From Bacteroidales bacterium (lineage in GTDB: Bacteria; Bacteroidota; Bacteroidia; Bacteroidales; UBA932), in assembly GCA_015060325.1 (NCBI GenBank), contig SUYQ01000003.1, positions 84,528 through 148,527 of the forward strand: DNA of 64,000 nucleotides, read 5' to 3'. The position numbers were made by a program, and so were the translations under genes. Of the stretch, positions 8,932 to 17,623 are shown piece after piece (positions within the stretch are counted from its first letter, which is position 1; each line of letters starts with the position of its first letter). Below the pieces are notes generated by a model. That model was not told the DNA's origin, did no database searches, and worked only from the letters and a program-made list of their open reading frames with translations.

Positions 8932-9456
8932 CTAGTCAAACAGTCCCTTCAACGCTGAGAAGGGATTCTGTCCTGCCTCACCGGCAGAAACATCGGATCC
9001 TTCAGGAGCTCCGTAGTACTTCATCGCCTCGGGATTGCATTCTCCCGGAGCGTGCGTACGCTGCATCGGAAGCGACAGACACACATAGTCATATATTATC
9101 TGACTCATGTCCAGCTCCGCATCGGTATCCGGGACGAATATCACTTCCCTTTCCCCCGGCTGCGGGTCTTCCGAAGACTCCTCGCTACCGTATTTGACGC
9201 TGAGCCTTATCTCAACATCCACCGGCATATCAAGTTCGTCGAGGCACCTGTCACACTCCACTGTAACCTTTCCCCTCACATCGCAGTCAACTCCGATGTA
9301 GCGGCCCGACTTCTCGACTCTCACATCTGCATCCAGATGTGCATCAAGGATTTCCGTGTTTTCAAAACTTTCGAAGAACTCTTTACCAGCCTGCCAAGAG
9401 AACAAGTTCTCTCCGGCAGTCAATCCATTTAAAGGTATTATAAATCTCTCGTTCAT
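8932..9456 (-). CDS. YceD/DUF177 family protein
   Basis: The start at 9456 (MNERFIIPLNGL) is preferred over a longer frame because it matches the family N-terminus and lies 28 bases after a consensus -7 box. The 174-residue product has the DUF177 hallmark of a CDRCL motif (VECDRCLDEL) in the middle and an acidic C-terminal half with an Asp/Met-rich DMSQIIYDYVCLSLP segment. YceD proteins are linked to ribosome or rRNA biology and are almost always encoded next to rpmF, as here. Confidence 0.9.
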   Translation of the reverse strand: MNERFIIPLNGLTAGENLFSWQAGKEFFESFENTEILDAHLDADVRVEKSGRYIGVDCDVRGKVTVECDRCLDELDMPVDVEIRLSVKYGSEESSEDPQPGEREVIFVPDTDAELDMSQIIYDYVCLSLPMQRTHAPGECNPEAMKYYGAPEGSDVSAGEAGQNPFSALKGLFD

Positions 9457-9483
9457 TCCGACCCGTAAATAGATTTGAGCCCG

Positions 9484-9514
9484 CAAAGGTAACAAAAACT
9501 TTTCTTATTAGCAA
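9484..9514 (-). promoter_or_regulatory. Promoter of yceD-rpmF-tRNA-Arg
   Basis: The minus strand shows TTG (9512-9514), 20 bases, then TACCTTTG (9484-9491). It lies partly in the 3' end of typA, so the ribosomal cluster has its own start. Confidence 0.6.
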
Positions 9515-11316
9515 TTGAAATCCGAAGATTTTCTCTTGCGCTCAAGTTCATTGAGTATTATCTTCCTGAGCCTCATCGACTTAGGAGTCACTTCAACCAG
9601 CTCATCCTCCTGAATATATTCAAGCGCTTCCTCTAGAGAGAAAACTACCGGAGGAGGCAGCATCACCTTGTCATCGCTGCCGGATGCACGCATGTTGGTA
9701 AGTTTCTTTGTCTTGCAGATGTTGATGGTAAGGTCACGCTCTCTTGTATGCTCGCCGACAACCTGGCCCTCGTATATCTCGACACCAGGCTCGATGAAGA
9801 ACCGGCCACGGTCCTGTAGCTTGTCCATAGAATATGCCACTGACAGACCGGTCTCAAGAGAGACGAGAGATCCATTGGAGCGGCGCTCGATATCCCCCTT
9901 GTATGGTTCATATCCCTTAAGCCTGTGGGCGACAACAGCTTCTCCCTGGGTTGCAGTAAGAAGATTGCTTCTCAGTCCCATGAGTCCTCGCGACGGGATG
10001 TCAAACTCTAGGTGGGTCCTGTCTCCCCTGCCTTCCATCTGGATGAGGGCACCCTTCCTGCGGGTCACCATCTCTATCGCCCTTCCTACAAATTCCTCAG
10101 GAACGTCGATGGTCAGCATCTCTATAGGCTCGCAGCGCTGACCTCCGATGACCTTGTCCAGCACCTTCGGCTGGCCTACCTGAAGTTCGAAACCCTCGCG
10201 GCGCATGGTCTCGATAAGAACCGAAAGATGGAGCACGCCTCGTCCGTAGACAATGAACGAATCCGCATTCGGGCCCGGTTTCACCCTGAGGGCGAGATTC
10301 TTTTCGAGTTCTTTTTCCAGACGCTCCTTCAAGTGCCTTGAAGTCACGAACTTGCCTTCCTTTCCAAAGAACGGGGAGTTGTTGATGCAGAAGAGCATGC
10401 TCATGGTAGGCTCATCAACCTCGATCGGAGGCAGAGCCTCAGGATTCTCGAAGTCAGCGATCGTATCCCCGATCTCAAAGCCCTCGAGTCCTACCACGGC
10501 ACAGATGTCGCCGCACTGAACTTCCTCTGCCTTTGCCTTTCCTAGACCATCGAAGACCATGATCTCCTTGATCTTCTGCTTCTGCATGATGTCATATCTC
10601 TTGCAGAGGGTGATGTTCTGACCTGCCTTGAGAGATCCCCGGGTCACTCTTCCCACTGCAATACGGCCCACATATGGAGAATATTCGAGTGAGGAAATAA
10701 GCATCTGAGGGGTTCCTTCCAGCACCTGAGGTGCGGGAACCACCTCGAGGATCGTATCAAGAAGTGCGGTTATATCCTCGGTAGGCTGCCTCCAGTCGTA
10801 AGACATCCAGCCCTGCTTTGCACTGCCGTAGATGGTGCGGAAATCCAGCTGATCCTCTGTAGCTCCGAGGGAGAACATCAGGTCGAAGACCTCTTCCTGC
10901 ACCTCGTCAGGGCGACAGTTGAGCTTGTCCACCTTGTTGATCACGAGCACCGGCTTCTTGCCCATCTCGATCGCCTTCTGGAGCACGAACCTGGTCTGAG
11001 GCATACAGCCTTCGAATGCATCCACCAGAAGGATGACGCCGTCAGCCATGTTGAGCACGCGCTCGACCTCACCTCCGAAATCGCTATGGCCCGGAGTATC
11101 GATGACATTGATCTTTACACCTTTATATACTACTGACACGTTCTTGGCAAGAATCGTGATTCCTCTTTCTCTTTCAAGGTCATTATTGTCGAGGATGAGC
11201 TCTCCCAGCTTTTCCTGTTCACGCGCCTGACGCGCCTGATAGATCATCCTGTCGACGATGGTGGTCTTGCCATGGTCGACGTGGGCGATGATCGCGATGT
11301 TTCTTATATCCTGCAT
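9508..11316 (-). CDS. typA: Ribosome-associated translational GTPase TypA/BipA
   Basis: A 602-residue EF-G-like GTPase that binds the 70S ribosome and aids 50S assembly and stress adaptation. The G domain has G1 AHVDHGKT (about residues 11-18), G3 DTPGHSDF and G4 NKVD. It is followed by EF-Tu domain 2 ([17 protein letters not shown]), EF-G domain V-like segments and the BipA-specific C-terminal domain with [16 protein letters not shown] and the basic end ERKRKSS. Length and order are those of the family. It is divergent from guaA. Confidence 0.97.
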   Translation of the reverse strand: MQDIRNIAIIAHVDHGKTTIVDRMIYQARQAREQEKLGELILDNNDLERERGITILAKNVSVVYKGVKINVIDTPGHSDFGGEVERVLNMADGVILLVDAFEGCMPQTRFVLQKAIEMGKKPVLVINKVDKLNCRPDEVQEEVFDLMFSLGATEDQLDFRTIYGSAKQGWMSYDWRQPTEDITALLDTILEVVPAPQVLEGTPQMLISSLEYSPYVGRIAVGRVTRGSLKAGQNITLCKRYDIMQKQKIKEIMVFDGLGKAKAEEVQCGDICAVVGLEGFEIGDTIADFENPEALPPIEVDEPTMSMLFCINNSPFFGKEGKFVTSRHLKERLEKELEKNLALRVKPGPNADSFIVYGRGVLHLSVLIETMRREGFELQVGQPKVLDKVIGGQRCEPIEMLTIDVPEEFVGRAIEMVTRRKGALIQMEGRGDRTHLEFDIPSRGLMGLRSNLLTATQGEAVVAHRLKGYEPYKGDIERRSNGSLVSLETGLSVAYSMDKLQDRGRFFIEPGVEIYEGQVVGEHTRERDLTINICKTKKLTNMRASGSDDKVMLPPPVVFSLEEALEYIQEDELVEVTPKSMRLRKIILNELERKRKSSDFNC

Positions 11317-11390
11317 ATATTGGTTTTTTAATTATCGGCACAGACTGTGCATAAAATCCCATGACCGGTTTTACGGCCAAAAAAGATTTG

Positions 11391-11398
11391 CAAAATTA
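11391..11398 (-). promoter_or_regulatory. -7 element for typA
   Basis: The minus strand reads TAATTTTG, matching TAnnTTTG, 75 bases upstream of the typA start. No good -33 box was seen. Confidence 0.35.
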
Positions 11399-11431
11399 GA
11401 TAATTTTAGAAAATATTTTCTAATCTTTTTC

Positions 11432-11439
11432 TATTTTTG
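11432..11439 (+). promoter_or_regulatory. -7 element for guaA
   Basis: TATTTTTG fits TAnnTTTG and is 25 bases upstream of the guaA start. The -33 region is AT-rich without a clear TTG. Confidence 0.45.
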
Positions 11440-11464
11440 CGACCGATTTAAAATATTAGTAGTT

Positions 11465-12772
11465 ATGAAACAGGACATGATTGTAATTCTTGACTTAGGA
11501 AGTCATGAGAACACTGTAGTAGCAAGAGCTATCCGAGCGCTGGGAGTATACAGCGAAATTTACCCGCATGACATCACAGCAGCAGAGCTCAAGGCGCTGC
11601 CGAATGTAAAGGGTATCATCATCAACGGAGGCCCGAACAATGTCATCGACGGAGTTGCAATCGACGTCCTCCCTGAGATATATGAAGCCGGATTCCCTGT
11701 AATGGCAGCAGGCCATGACAAGGCTCTCTGCAAGGTGAAGCTCGCACAGTTCGGCAATGACGAAGAAGCCGTAAAGGCCGCAGTGAAGGATTTCGTATTC
11801 GACACCTGCAAGGCTGAGGCAAACTGGAACATGAAGAACTTCGTGGCTGATCAGATCGAGCTCGTACGCAAGCAGGTAGGTGACCGCAAGGTGCTCCTCG
11901 CCCTTTCAGGCGGTGTGGACAGTTCAGTAGTTGCTGCGCTGCTTCTCAAGGCTATCGGCGACAACCTCGTATGCGTTCATGTAAACCATGGACTCATGCG
12001 TAAGGGAGAGTCTGAGAATGTGATCGAAGTGTTCCGCAATCAGCTTAGCGCAAACCTTATTTATGTAGATGCCACAGACCGTTTCCTCGGTCTTCTCGAA
12101 GGCGTGGCAGATCCTGAACAGAAGAGAAAGATCATCGGCGGAGAGTTCATCCGCGTGTTCGAGGAGGAGGCCCGCAAGCTTGACGGCATCGATTTCCTCG
12201 GTCAGGGTACCATCTATCCGGATATCGTCGAGTCAGGCACCAAGACTGCCAAGATGGTAAAGAGCCACCACAATGTGGGCGGTCTTCCTGAAGACCTTCA
12301 GTTCGAGCTCGTGGAGCCTCTGAAGCAGCTCTTCAAGGACGAGGTCCGCGCATGCGGAGTGGAGCTAGGCCTTCCATACGAGATGGTGTACCGTCAGCCG
12401 TTCCCAGGACCGGGACTCGGAGTACGCTGCCTTGGAGCCATCACCCGCGACCGTCTCGAGGCACTCCGTGAGGCAGATGCGATCCTCCGCGAGGAGTTCG
12501 CAAAGGCAGGCCTTGACAAGAAGGTATGGCAGTATTTCACAGTAGTTCCTGACTTCAAGTCAGTGGGAGTACGCAACAACGCACGTTCATACGACTGGCC
12601 TGTGATCATCCGTGCCGTCAACACGATCGACGCGATGACCGCATCGATCGAGCAGATCGAATGGCCGATCCTCATGAAGATCACAGACCGCATCCTCGCA
12701 GAGGTTCCGATGGTCAATCGAGTATGCTACGACCTCTCGCCGAAGCCGTCAGCAACCATCGAGTGGGAATAA
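11465..12772 (+). CDS. guaA: GMP synthase with a truncated, cysteine-less glutaminase domain
   Basis: The start at 11465 (MKQDMIVILDLGS) fits the family N-terminus and follows a -7 box. The product is 435 residues; typical bacterial GuaA is about 510-525. The ATP-pyrophosphatase domain is intact: the PP-loop SGGVDSS is at 148-154, followed by the usual HVNHGLMRKGE, GQGTIYPD and KSHHNVGGLP motifs and the dimerisation domain ending in IEWE. The class I glutaminase domain is cut to about 115 residues. Gly83 stands where the nucleophile elbow should carry Cys (GFPVMAAGHDKA in place of GIPVLGICYGMQ), and the segment with the catalytic His and Glu is missing. It should convert XMP to GMP with free or separately supplied ammonia. 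It is followed by a terminator. Confidence 0.92.
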   Translation: MKQDMIVILDLGSHENTVVARAIRALGVYSEIYPHDITAAELKALPNVKGIIINGGPNNVIDGVAIDVLPEIYEAGFPVMAAGHDKALCKVKLAQFGNDEEAVKAAVKDFVFDTCKAEANWNMKNFVADQIELVRKQVGDRKVLLALSGGVDSSVVAALLLKAIGDNLVCVHVNHGLMRKGESENVIEVFRNQLSANLIYVDATDRFLGLLEGVADPEQKRKIIGGEFIRVFEEEARKLDGIDFLGQGTIYPDIVESGTKTAKMVKSHHNVGGLPEDLQFELVEPLKQLFKDEVRACGVELGLPYEMVYRQPFPGPGLGVRCLGAITRDRLEALREADAILREEFAKAGLDKKVWQYFTVVPDFKSVGVRNNARSYDWPVIIRAVNTIDAMTASIEQIEWPILMKITDRILAEVPMVNRVCYDLSPKPSATIEWE

Positions 12773-12795
12773 TCCCGTACCACAGCATATGCAGA

Positions 12796-12828
12796 AAAAA
12801 TCCGACTTCTCTTTGAAGCCGGATTTTT
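12796..12828 (+). terminator. Terminator after guaA
   Basis: A 14-bp stem with one mismatch (AAAAATCCGACTTC against its partner), a 5-base loop and a following T-rich stretch, 24 bases after the guaA stop. Confidence 0.8.
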
Positions 12829-12834
12829 CTTTAT

Positions 12835-12949
12835 CAGACCGCTTGGGCCAGTTTTGCGCAAAAGTCAGCCAAGCGGTCGATAAAAAGAGACAAATGATTA
12901 GTTTTAGGCACCGCTTGTAGGAGTTTGTAGCAAAACTCGTCCAAGCGGT
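12835..12949. repeat. Two REP-like palindromes upstream of the RAYT gene
   Basis: Palindrome 1 (12837-12878) has outer arms GACCGCTTGG and CCAAGCGGTC around an inner TTTTGCGCAAAA palindrome. Palindrome 2 (12910-12949) has outer arms ACCGCTTG and CAAGCGGT around inner arms GAGTTT/AAACTC. Both have the shape of a double hairpin with the shared CCGCTTG foot. A 17-bp piece of palindrome 1 (CAGACCGCTTGGGCCAG, from 12835) recurs just after the transposase gene at 13985. Confidence 0.8.
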
Positions 12950-12959
12950 ATGGAACAGG

Positions 12960-12989
12960 TTGATTTTCCAAGTCAATTTCCTACATTTG
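12960..12989 (+). promoter_or_regulatory. Promoter of the RAYT gene
   Basis: TTG (12960-12962), a 19-base spacer, then TACATTTG (12982-12989) is a full match to the Bacteroidales consensus. It lies just after the second palindrome and 75 bases before the start codon. Confidence 0.65.
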
Positions 12990-13064
12990 CATATCATAAC
13001 ATTTCGTGAGAACGATGTGGAGAATGATTGAAGAAGAACGAAGAAGAGAAAGATTATAAATGCC

Positions 13065-13979
13065 ATGAAGAAGACCTACCATCTCTGCCTGTCAGCAGGC
13101 GACGAGATCATGTTCAGAGATCTCGAAGATTACAACAGAGGATTCAACTGTTTTGCCAGCGCGCTTTACAAAACCGGATCAACCGGGCTTGTGGAGTCAT
13201 TCATGTCAACGCATGTCCACAAGCTTGTGCAGACTGAAGACCCGACGGAATTCATGCATTGCTTAAGACTGCCATACAGCATGTATTTCAACAGGAAATA
13301 CCAAAGAAACGGCAAACTTGGAGAGGACATGCATTTCACAATGGAAGTTGTCGGGCATCACCACGTACTGGCTGCTGCGAGCTATATTCTAAGGAACGCC
13401 TTGCACCACGGCATAGCCCCCATTCCATATGCCTATCCGCACTGCTCGGCAAACGCTATCTTTATGAGGGAAATGGGGAAGACGCCGTGTACGAATCTGC
13501 TCCACCCGAGATATTATCGCAGATTTGCAGGCAAGAGCGCAGAGTTCCCCGACAGATACAAGATGAGCGAGAGCGGAGTATTCCTACGTGAAACCGTTCT
13601 GGACATTCCTCAGATGGAACATCTGTTCGCTACGCCAAGAGCCTACAACTGGTATATGACCAGGAAATCTTCGGAAGAATGGGAAAAAGAGCAGGAGCAG
13701 GACAAGACCGCCTCCTCACCGATAAATCTTGCAGCAATAGAAAAAGGGGTACAGACCGAACGTACGGAACAGATGCTGATATACGAAAGCGGGAAAGCAA
13801 ACTACAGGAAACCGACAGACATTGACATCTGTACGGAGATCGATAGAAACATCCTCCCCCGATTCGGCAAGGCCTCCGTGTATCTGCTCAGCAAACAGGA
13901 AAAGCAGGATATTGCCAGGCAGTTGTACAAAAACTACCGGCTGAACGAAAACCAGATCCGCCGTTGTCTTGCAATGTAA
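13065..13979 (+). CDS. REP-associated tyrosine transposase (RAYT, Y1 HUH family)
   Basis: The 304-residue protein shows the layout of IS200-like TnpA/REP transposases: an N-terminal beta-strand with a following acidic turn (FRDLEDYNRGFNCF), the HUH metal-binding pair His50-Val-His52 (STHVHKLVQT), and a helix with the probable nucleophile Tyr107 (AAASYILRNALHHGI), which matches the YIHLNP-type helix of the family. A longer C-terminal region (about 170-304) ends in a possible helix-turn-helix (YRLNENQIRRCL). RAYTs are domesticated single-copy transposases that act on nearby REP palindromes, and such palindromes flank this gene. The residues outside the motifs are quite divergent, so the call rests on motifs and context. 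Confidence 0.8.
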   Translation: MKKTYHLCLSAGDEIMFRDLEDYNRGFNCFASALYKTGSTGLVESFMSTHVHKLVQTEDPTEFMHCLRLPYSMYFNRKYQRNGKLGEDMHFTMEVVGHHHVLAAASYILRNALHHGIAPIPYAYPHCSANAIFMREMGKTPCTNLLHPRYYRRFAGKSAEFPDRYKMSESGVFLRETVLDIPQMEHLFATPRAYNWYMTRKSSEEWEKEQEQDKTASSPINLAAIEKGVQTERTEQMLIYESGKANYRKPTDIDICTEIDRNILPRFGKASVYLLSKQEKQDIARQLYKNYRLNENQIRRCLAM

Positions 13980-13984
13980 AAAAA

Positions 13985-14001
13985 CAGACCGCTTGGGCCA
14001 G
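13985..14001. repeat. REP half-copy downstream of the RAYT gene
   Basis: The 17 bases CAGACCGCTTGGGCCAG are identical to 12835-12851 and lie 5 bases after the RAYT stop and 1 base before the stop codon of the convergent M23 gene. They form a direct repeat flanking the transposase module. No downstream partner arm was seen. Confidence 0.75.
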
Positions 14002-14002
14002 A

Positions 14003-15040
14003 TTATCGTACCCGGATTTTCTTTCCGATCTTAAGGATCGCGTCAGCCTTGATGCCGTTCAGGCGGCAGAGTTCCTTGACTGTAGTACCGTTTCTGTATG
14101 CAATGCCGCCAAGAGTATCACCGGACTTGATGGTGTACCAGCGCATCGCTTCCCTTTCGGCATCCTCCTTCTTATCCTCTTCCTCATTCCTGGCCTCATC
14201 CTCAAAATCCTGTTCGTAGTTGCTGTAGATATCGAAGTACTTCTTCTTCAGCACGAAAAGCCTGTGACGAAGCTCACCGGTCTTGAAGTCTATAAGCCAT
14301 TGAGGATCAAAGGCAAAACCCTTGTAGCGGGTCTCAAAATGAAGATGCGGTCCTGATGAGCGGCCGGTAGAACCGCCATACCCTATCACATCTCCGGCAT
14401 TGACCCAGTCCCCTGCCTCGACAAGACGTTTTGACAGATGGGCATAGAAGGTCTCGATTCCGTTCTCATGACGGATAATCACCATGTTTCCATACGAACT
14501 CCAATTCTTTGAAACGCGAACCTTGCCGGTAAATGTCGCATATATGGGTTCACCGGTCTTCAATGGCAGGTCCACTCCCTGATGCCTGCGTCCGCGGCGC
14601 ATTCCGAATTTTCCTCTGTGATAGACCTCCCCCTGGAACGGGCAATGATACTGATCCAGACTGTCGACGCACCATATCGCCCATTGATCAGGCATTTCAG
14701 ACAGCTCGATACCATACGGATTGGCTCCGGATGTCTTCCAATATTCCCCGAACACGTCTATTGAATCCTGATATTCAGGAGTCTTGTAATAGTGCCATGT
14801 CTGGTCTCCATACAAGACCACCTTTATATGCTCGTGGGCGGTATCAAGAGTATCCACCGGATCTGACGGCGAGCGGAAAAGCGAAGGGACGGGATCCACA
14901 GCAGGACGTGGAATCACCAGATGGGCCTTTACCGTATCAACGATAACTGGGGTCGATGCACGGAGTTCGTCGGCAGCAGCCAGAGCCGCAATGCCGACGA
15001 AACCCGCGATCACATATTTCTTTATTGTTCTTATAAGCAT
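14003..15040 (-). CDS. Secreted M23 metallopeptidase with C-terminal LysM domain
   Basis: A 345-residue exported cell-wall hydrolase. The N-terminal hydrophobic signal (about residues 8-24) ends near an alanine-rich site. The M23 (LytM-like) zinc site is complete: His153 and Asp157 (RHQGVDL) and His232-Leu-His234 (GPHLHFE). An acidic, charged linker (about 270-295) leads to one LysM domain (about 297-345, WYTIKSGDTLGGIAYRNGTT) that would bind peptidoglycan. Function is probably D,D-endopeptidase cleavage of cross-links or division-site wall remodelling. It lies 11 bases after the phosphohexomutase gene. Confidence 0.93.
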   Translation of the reverse strand: MLIRTIKKYVIAGFVGIAALAAADELRASTPVIVDTVKAHLVIPRPAVDPVPSLFRSPSDPVDTLDTAHEHIKVVLYGDQTWHYYKTPEYQDSIDVFGEYWKTSGANPYGIELSEMPDQWAIWCVDSLDQYHCPFQGEVYHRGKFGMRRGRRHQGVDLPLKTGEPIYATFTGKVRVSKNWSSYGNMVIIRHENGIETFYAHLSKRLVEAGDWVNAGDVIGYGGSTGRSSGPHLHFETRYKGFAFDPQWLIDFKTGELRHRLFVLKKKYFDIYSNYEQDFEDEARNEEEDKKEDAEREAMRWYTIKSGDTLGGIAYRNGTTVKELCRLNGIKADAILKIGKKIRVR

Positions 15041-15051
15041 TCAACTTGGTT

Positions 15052-16398
15052 TTATGAGTACTGAGCCACGATTTCGCGAACCTTGGCAACCTTCTGGTCA
15101 AGCAGATCTTTTGATGTAGCCTCACAGATGAAACGAAGGTAAGGTTCTGTATTTGAAGGGCGGATATTGAACCACCAGTCAGGAAACTCGACACGGTATC
15201 CGTCAAAGTCCATATAGGCAGTTGACTTCTCGTTTGCCATGAAGTAGTCACGAACGGCATCCATCGCCTCTTTCTTATGCTCGATACGGAAATTGATCTC
15301 ACCGGAATTCTGATACTTCTCGATGCGGCCGATCAGCTGACTCAATGTCACGCCCTTGGCCTTCATCTTTGCAACGACATTGATGATGAGGATAGCAGCA
15401 AGCAGTCCGCTGTCAGAATAGAAGAAGTCACGGAAATAGTAATGACCTGCGAGCTCACCGCCGTACACGCCATCAATCTCACGAAGCTTGAGGGCAGCAT
15501 AGGCGCGTCCGACCCTCCACGTGTTCATCACGCCACCCATCGGAGCGAGATACTCACCGATTGCCTTTGAACTTCTGATATCCTGATGGATATATCCCTT
15601 TTCTCCCCTCTCCTCGAGGAAATAGTGTCCGAGTACTGCAATCATGAGGTCCGGCGAAATGAACCTGCTGTTCTCATCCACGAACATCACACGGTCAGCG
15701 TCGCCGTCAAAGATGACTCCGATGTCAGCCTTTGTCCTGGCAACCAGCGTCTTCAGGTCCTCGACATTCTTCTGCACGAGCGGATTAGGCTCATGGTTAG
15801 GGAAGCTTCCGTCCATCTCTTCATATATGTAGGCCGGCTGGTCTCCGAAGATGTCACGGACAAAAAGTGAAGCCATTCCGTTTGAGACATCCATAGCGAT
15901 CTTCAGCGACGACCAGTCTTCCTTGTATTTCAACAGGAACGCGAGGTAGTCTGCCTTGACGTCCATCTGATGCACCTGGCCCTTTACCTCAGCAGGTACG
16001 CACTCGCGCCCGCTTTCGATCCAGTCGCGGATCTGTCCAAGGCCGGTATCAAGTCCGACAGGAAGCGCGTTCTCACGAGATACCTTCATACCGTTGTATT
16101 CAGCAGGGTTGTGAGATGCCGTGATCTGAACAGACGCCTTGAAACCGTAGTGTGCGGTTCCAAAATAGACCATCGGTGTCGTGCTGAGGCCGATATCATA
16201 TACATCTGCACCGGCATCGGTGATTCCTTTCAGGAGATATTCATGAATCTCAGGTGATGAGACTCTGGCATCCCTTCCGACAAGGACCTTGTCAGCAGAA
16301 AGGAGTTCAGGAAGGAAATAGCCCACCTTGTAGGCAGTCTCCTTGTTGAAATCTACATTGTAGATTCCTCTTATATCATATGCATGGAATGCTCCCAT
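15052..16398 (-). CDS. Phosphomannomutase/phosphoglucomutase
   Basis: A 448-residue alpha-D-phosphohexomutase that interconverts hexose 1- and 6-phosphates for nucleotide-sugar synthesis. The active-site phosphoserine is Ser95 (TASHNPAEYNG). The metal loop is DGDADR (about 235-240), the sugar-binding loop is GGELAGH, and the phosphate-binding loop is RPSNTEPYLR near the C-terminus. The GGELAGH and RPSNTEP forms fit the bifunctional PMM/PGM (AlgC) group more than GlmM. The start at 16398 lies just downstream of a three-copy 63-bp repeat. Confidence 0.93.
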   Translation of the reverse strand: MGAFHAYDIRGIYNVDFNKETAYKVGYFLPELLSADKVLVGRDARVSSPEIHEYLLKGITDAGADVYDIGLSTTPMVYFGTAHYGFKASVQITASHNPAEYNGMKVSRENALPVGLDTGLGQIRDWIESGRECVPAEVKGQVHQMDVKADYLAFLLKYKEDWSSLKIAMDVSNGMASLFVRDIFGDQPAYIYEEMDGSFPNHEPNPLVQKNVEDLKTLVARTKADIGVIFDGDADRVMFVDENSRFISPDLMIAVLGHYFLEERGEKGYIHQDIRSSKAIGEYLAPMGGVMNTWRVGRAYAALKLREIDGVYGGELAGHYYFRDFFYSDSGLLAAILIINVVAKMKAKGVTLSQLIGRIEKYQNSGEINFRIEHKKEAMDAVRDYFMANEKSTAYMDFDGYRVEFPDWWFNIRPSNTEPYLRFICEATSKDLLDQKVAKVREIVAQYS

Positions 16399-16404
16399 AA
16401 TATA

Positions 16405-16613
16405 TTGTTTTAGATTTCTCGACTCGCTTCACTCGCTCGAAATGACAGTCTGAGCCAGGAATGACAGTTGTTTTAGATTTCTCGACTCGCTTCACTCGCT
16501 CGAAATGACAGTTTGAGCCAGGAATGACAGTTGCTTTAGATTTCTCGACTCGCTTCACTCGCTCGAAATGACAGATTGAGTCAGAAATGACAGTTTGAGC
16601 CAGGAATCAGGTT
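16405..16613 (+). repeat. 63-bp tandem repeat, about three copies (CGACTCGCT family)
   Basis: Units begin at TAGATTTCTC at 16411, 16474 and 16537, exactly 63 bases apart. Each carries CTCGACTCGCTTCACTCGCT followed by GAAATGACA and a GAGCCAGGAATGACAG tail. The array fills the gap between def and the phosphohexomutase start, so it would be the mRNA leader of the mutase. The period of 63 keeps one reading frame open on the minus strand, which explains a spurious 60-codon frame. Confidence 0.85.
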
Positions 16614-16614
16614 A

Positions 16615-17166
16615 CTATCTTTTTGATTTGTAACGGGTCTGTACATTGCCTTTTGAGATCGCCTGAAGCTTTCGCGAAATCATCTTGCGACGCAAAGGCG
16701 ACACATTATCAACGAAAAGATTGCCATCAAGGTGTGATAGTTCATGCTGTACCATTCTGCATGCGAACCTATCAAACTCCTCTACAACCTTCTCCAGATT
16801 CTCGTTATAATATTCCACCTTGATCTTTGAGGGGCGGCGCACTTCTGCATAGATGCCAGGCACGCTGAGACAGCCTTCTGAATAATCACATGTTTCTGCG
16901 CTTTCCTCAACCACCACAGGATTGATCATGACACGGAAGAAGTCATGAAGGTATGAGTAGGTCTCCGTCAGTTCCCTGCCATCCACAATGACAAGATTCT
17001 TATTGATACCCACCTGAGGTGCCGCCAGGCCGCAACCATCTGCCGCAGCCAAAGTCTCCTTCATATCATCAACAAGTTTCGCAATGCCTTCCTTGTCATT
17101 AAGATCGATGTCAGTATTCTCATTTCTGAGAACTTCAGACCCGTATAAATATATAGGTAATATCAT
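16615..17166 (-). CDS. def: Peptide deformylase
   Basis: A 183-residue metalloenzyme that removes the N-formyl group from nascent proteins. All three family motifs are present: GLAAPQVG (46-53), EGCLS with metal ligand Cys99, and QHELSH with ligands His141 and His145 and catalytic Glu142. The length fits type I deformylases of Bacteroidetes. It follows ruvX by 14 bases, and the two should be co-transcribed. Confidence 0.97.
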   Translation of the reverse strand: MILPIYLYGSEVLRNENTDIDLNDKEGIAKLVDDMKETLAAADGCGLAAPQVGINKNLVIVDGRELTETYSYLHDFFRVMINPVVVEESAETCDYSEGCLSVPGIYAEVRRPSKIKVEYYNENLEKVVEEFDRFACRMVQHELSHLDGNLFVDNVSPLRRKMISRKLQAISKGNVQTRYKSKR

Positions 17167-17180
17167 ATAGTATTTAGATT

Positions 17181-17594
17181 TTATTTCTTTCTGTCCATGT
17201 AACTCTGCAAAATGATGGCCGCACTTATCTTGTCCACTGACTCCTTCTTCATCCTGTCCTGTTTCTTCATCCCGCCGTCAATCATCGCCCGGTGCGCAAG
17301 CACAGACGTAAAGCGCTCATCTTCAAGAACAACAGGAATTTCCGGAAAAGCCTTCGCCAGATGCTTCAGGAAAACATCAATATCTTTCGCCGCCTCAGAC
17401 GGTTTACCATCCATATTGATCGGATAGCCCACCACAAAGAGCACCACATTTTCTTTTTCGACGTATTTTTTAAGATATTCTATTATCTTTGCAGATTGGA
17501 CTGTATCCAATGCAGACGCAAAGATTCCGAGCGGGTCGCTGACTGCAACGCCGACTCTTTTCCTGCCGTAATCTATGCCTATGATTCTGTCCAT
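17181..17594 (-). CDS. ruvX: Putative pre-16S rRNA nuclease / Holliday junction resolvase RuvX (YqgF)
   Basis: A 137-residue RNase H-fold nuclease. The N-terminal strand with the first catalytic aspartate is IGIDYGRKRVGVAVSDPLG, a middle motif is VVGYPINMDGKPSEAA, and the later acidic cluster is VLEDERFTSVLAHRAM with a final DKISAAIILQSYMD helix. YqgF proteins process the 5' end of 16S rRNA and have been proposed as resolvases. A minus-strand -7 box TAACTTTG (17602-17609) lies very close to the start, so the leader would be short. Confidence 0.93.
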   Translation of the reverse strand: MDRIIGIDYGRKRVGVAVSDPLGIFASALDTVQSAKIIEYLKKYVEKENVVLFVVGYPINMDGKPSEAAKDIDVFLKHLAKAFPEIPVVLEDERFTSVLAHRAMIDGGMKKQDRMKKESVDKISAAIILQSYMDRKK

Positions 17595-17601
17595 CAGGAT
17601 G

Positions 17602-17609
17602 CAAAGTTA
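17602..17609 (-). promoter_or_regulatory. -7 element for ruvX-def
   Basis: The minus strand reads TAACTTTG, matching TAnnTTTG, eight bases from the ruvX start. If used, the transcript would be almost leaderless. Confidence 0.35.
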
Positions 17610-17623
17610 CTATAAAAATAATT

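Noticed and set aside
13028..13237. Alternative frame overlapping the start of the RAYT gene
   Set aside because: It is out of frame with the transposase motifs and shows no recognisable domain.
16376..16558. A 60-codon minus-strand frame with repeated ERVKRVEKS-type peptides
   Set aside because: It is a by-product of the 63-bp tandem repeat, whose period is a multiple of three. It overlaps the start of the phosphohexomutase gene and has no features of a protein.
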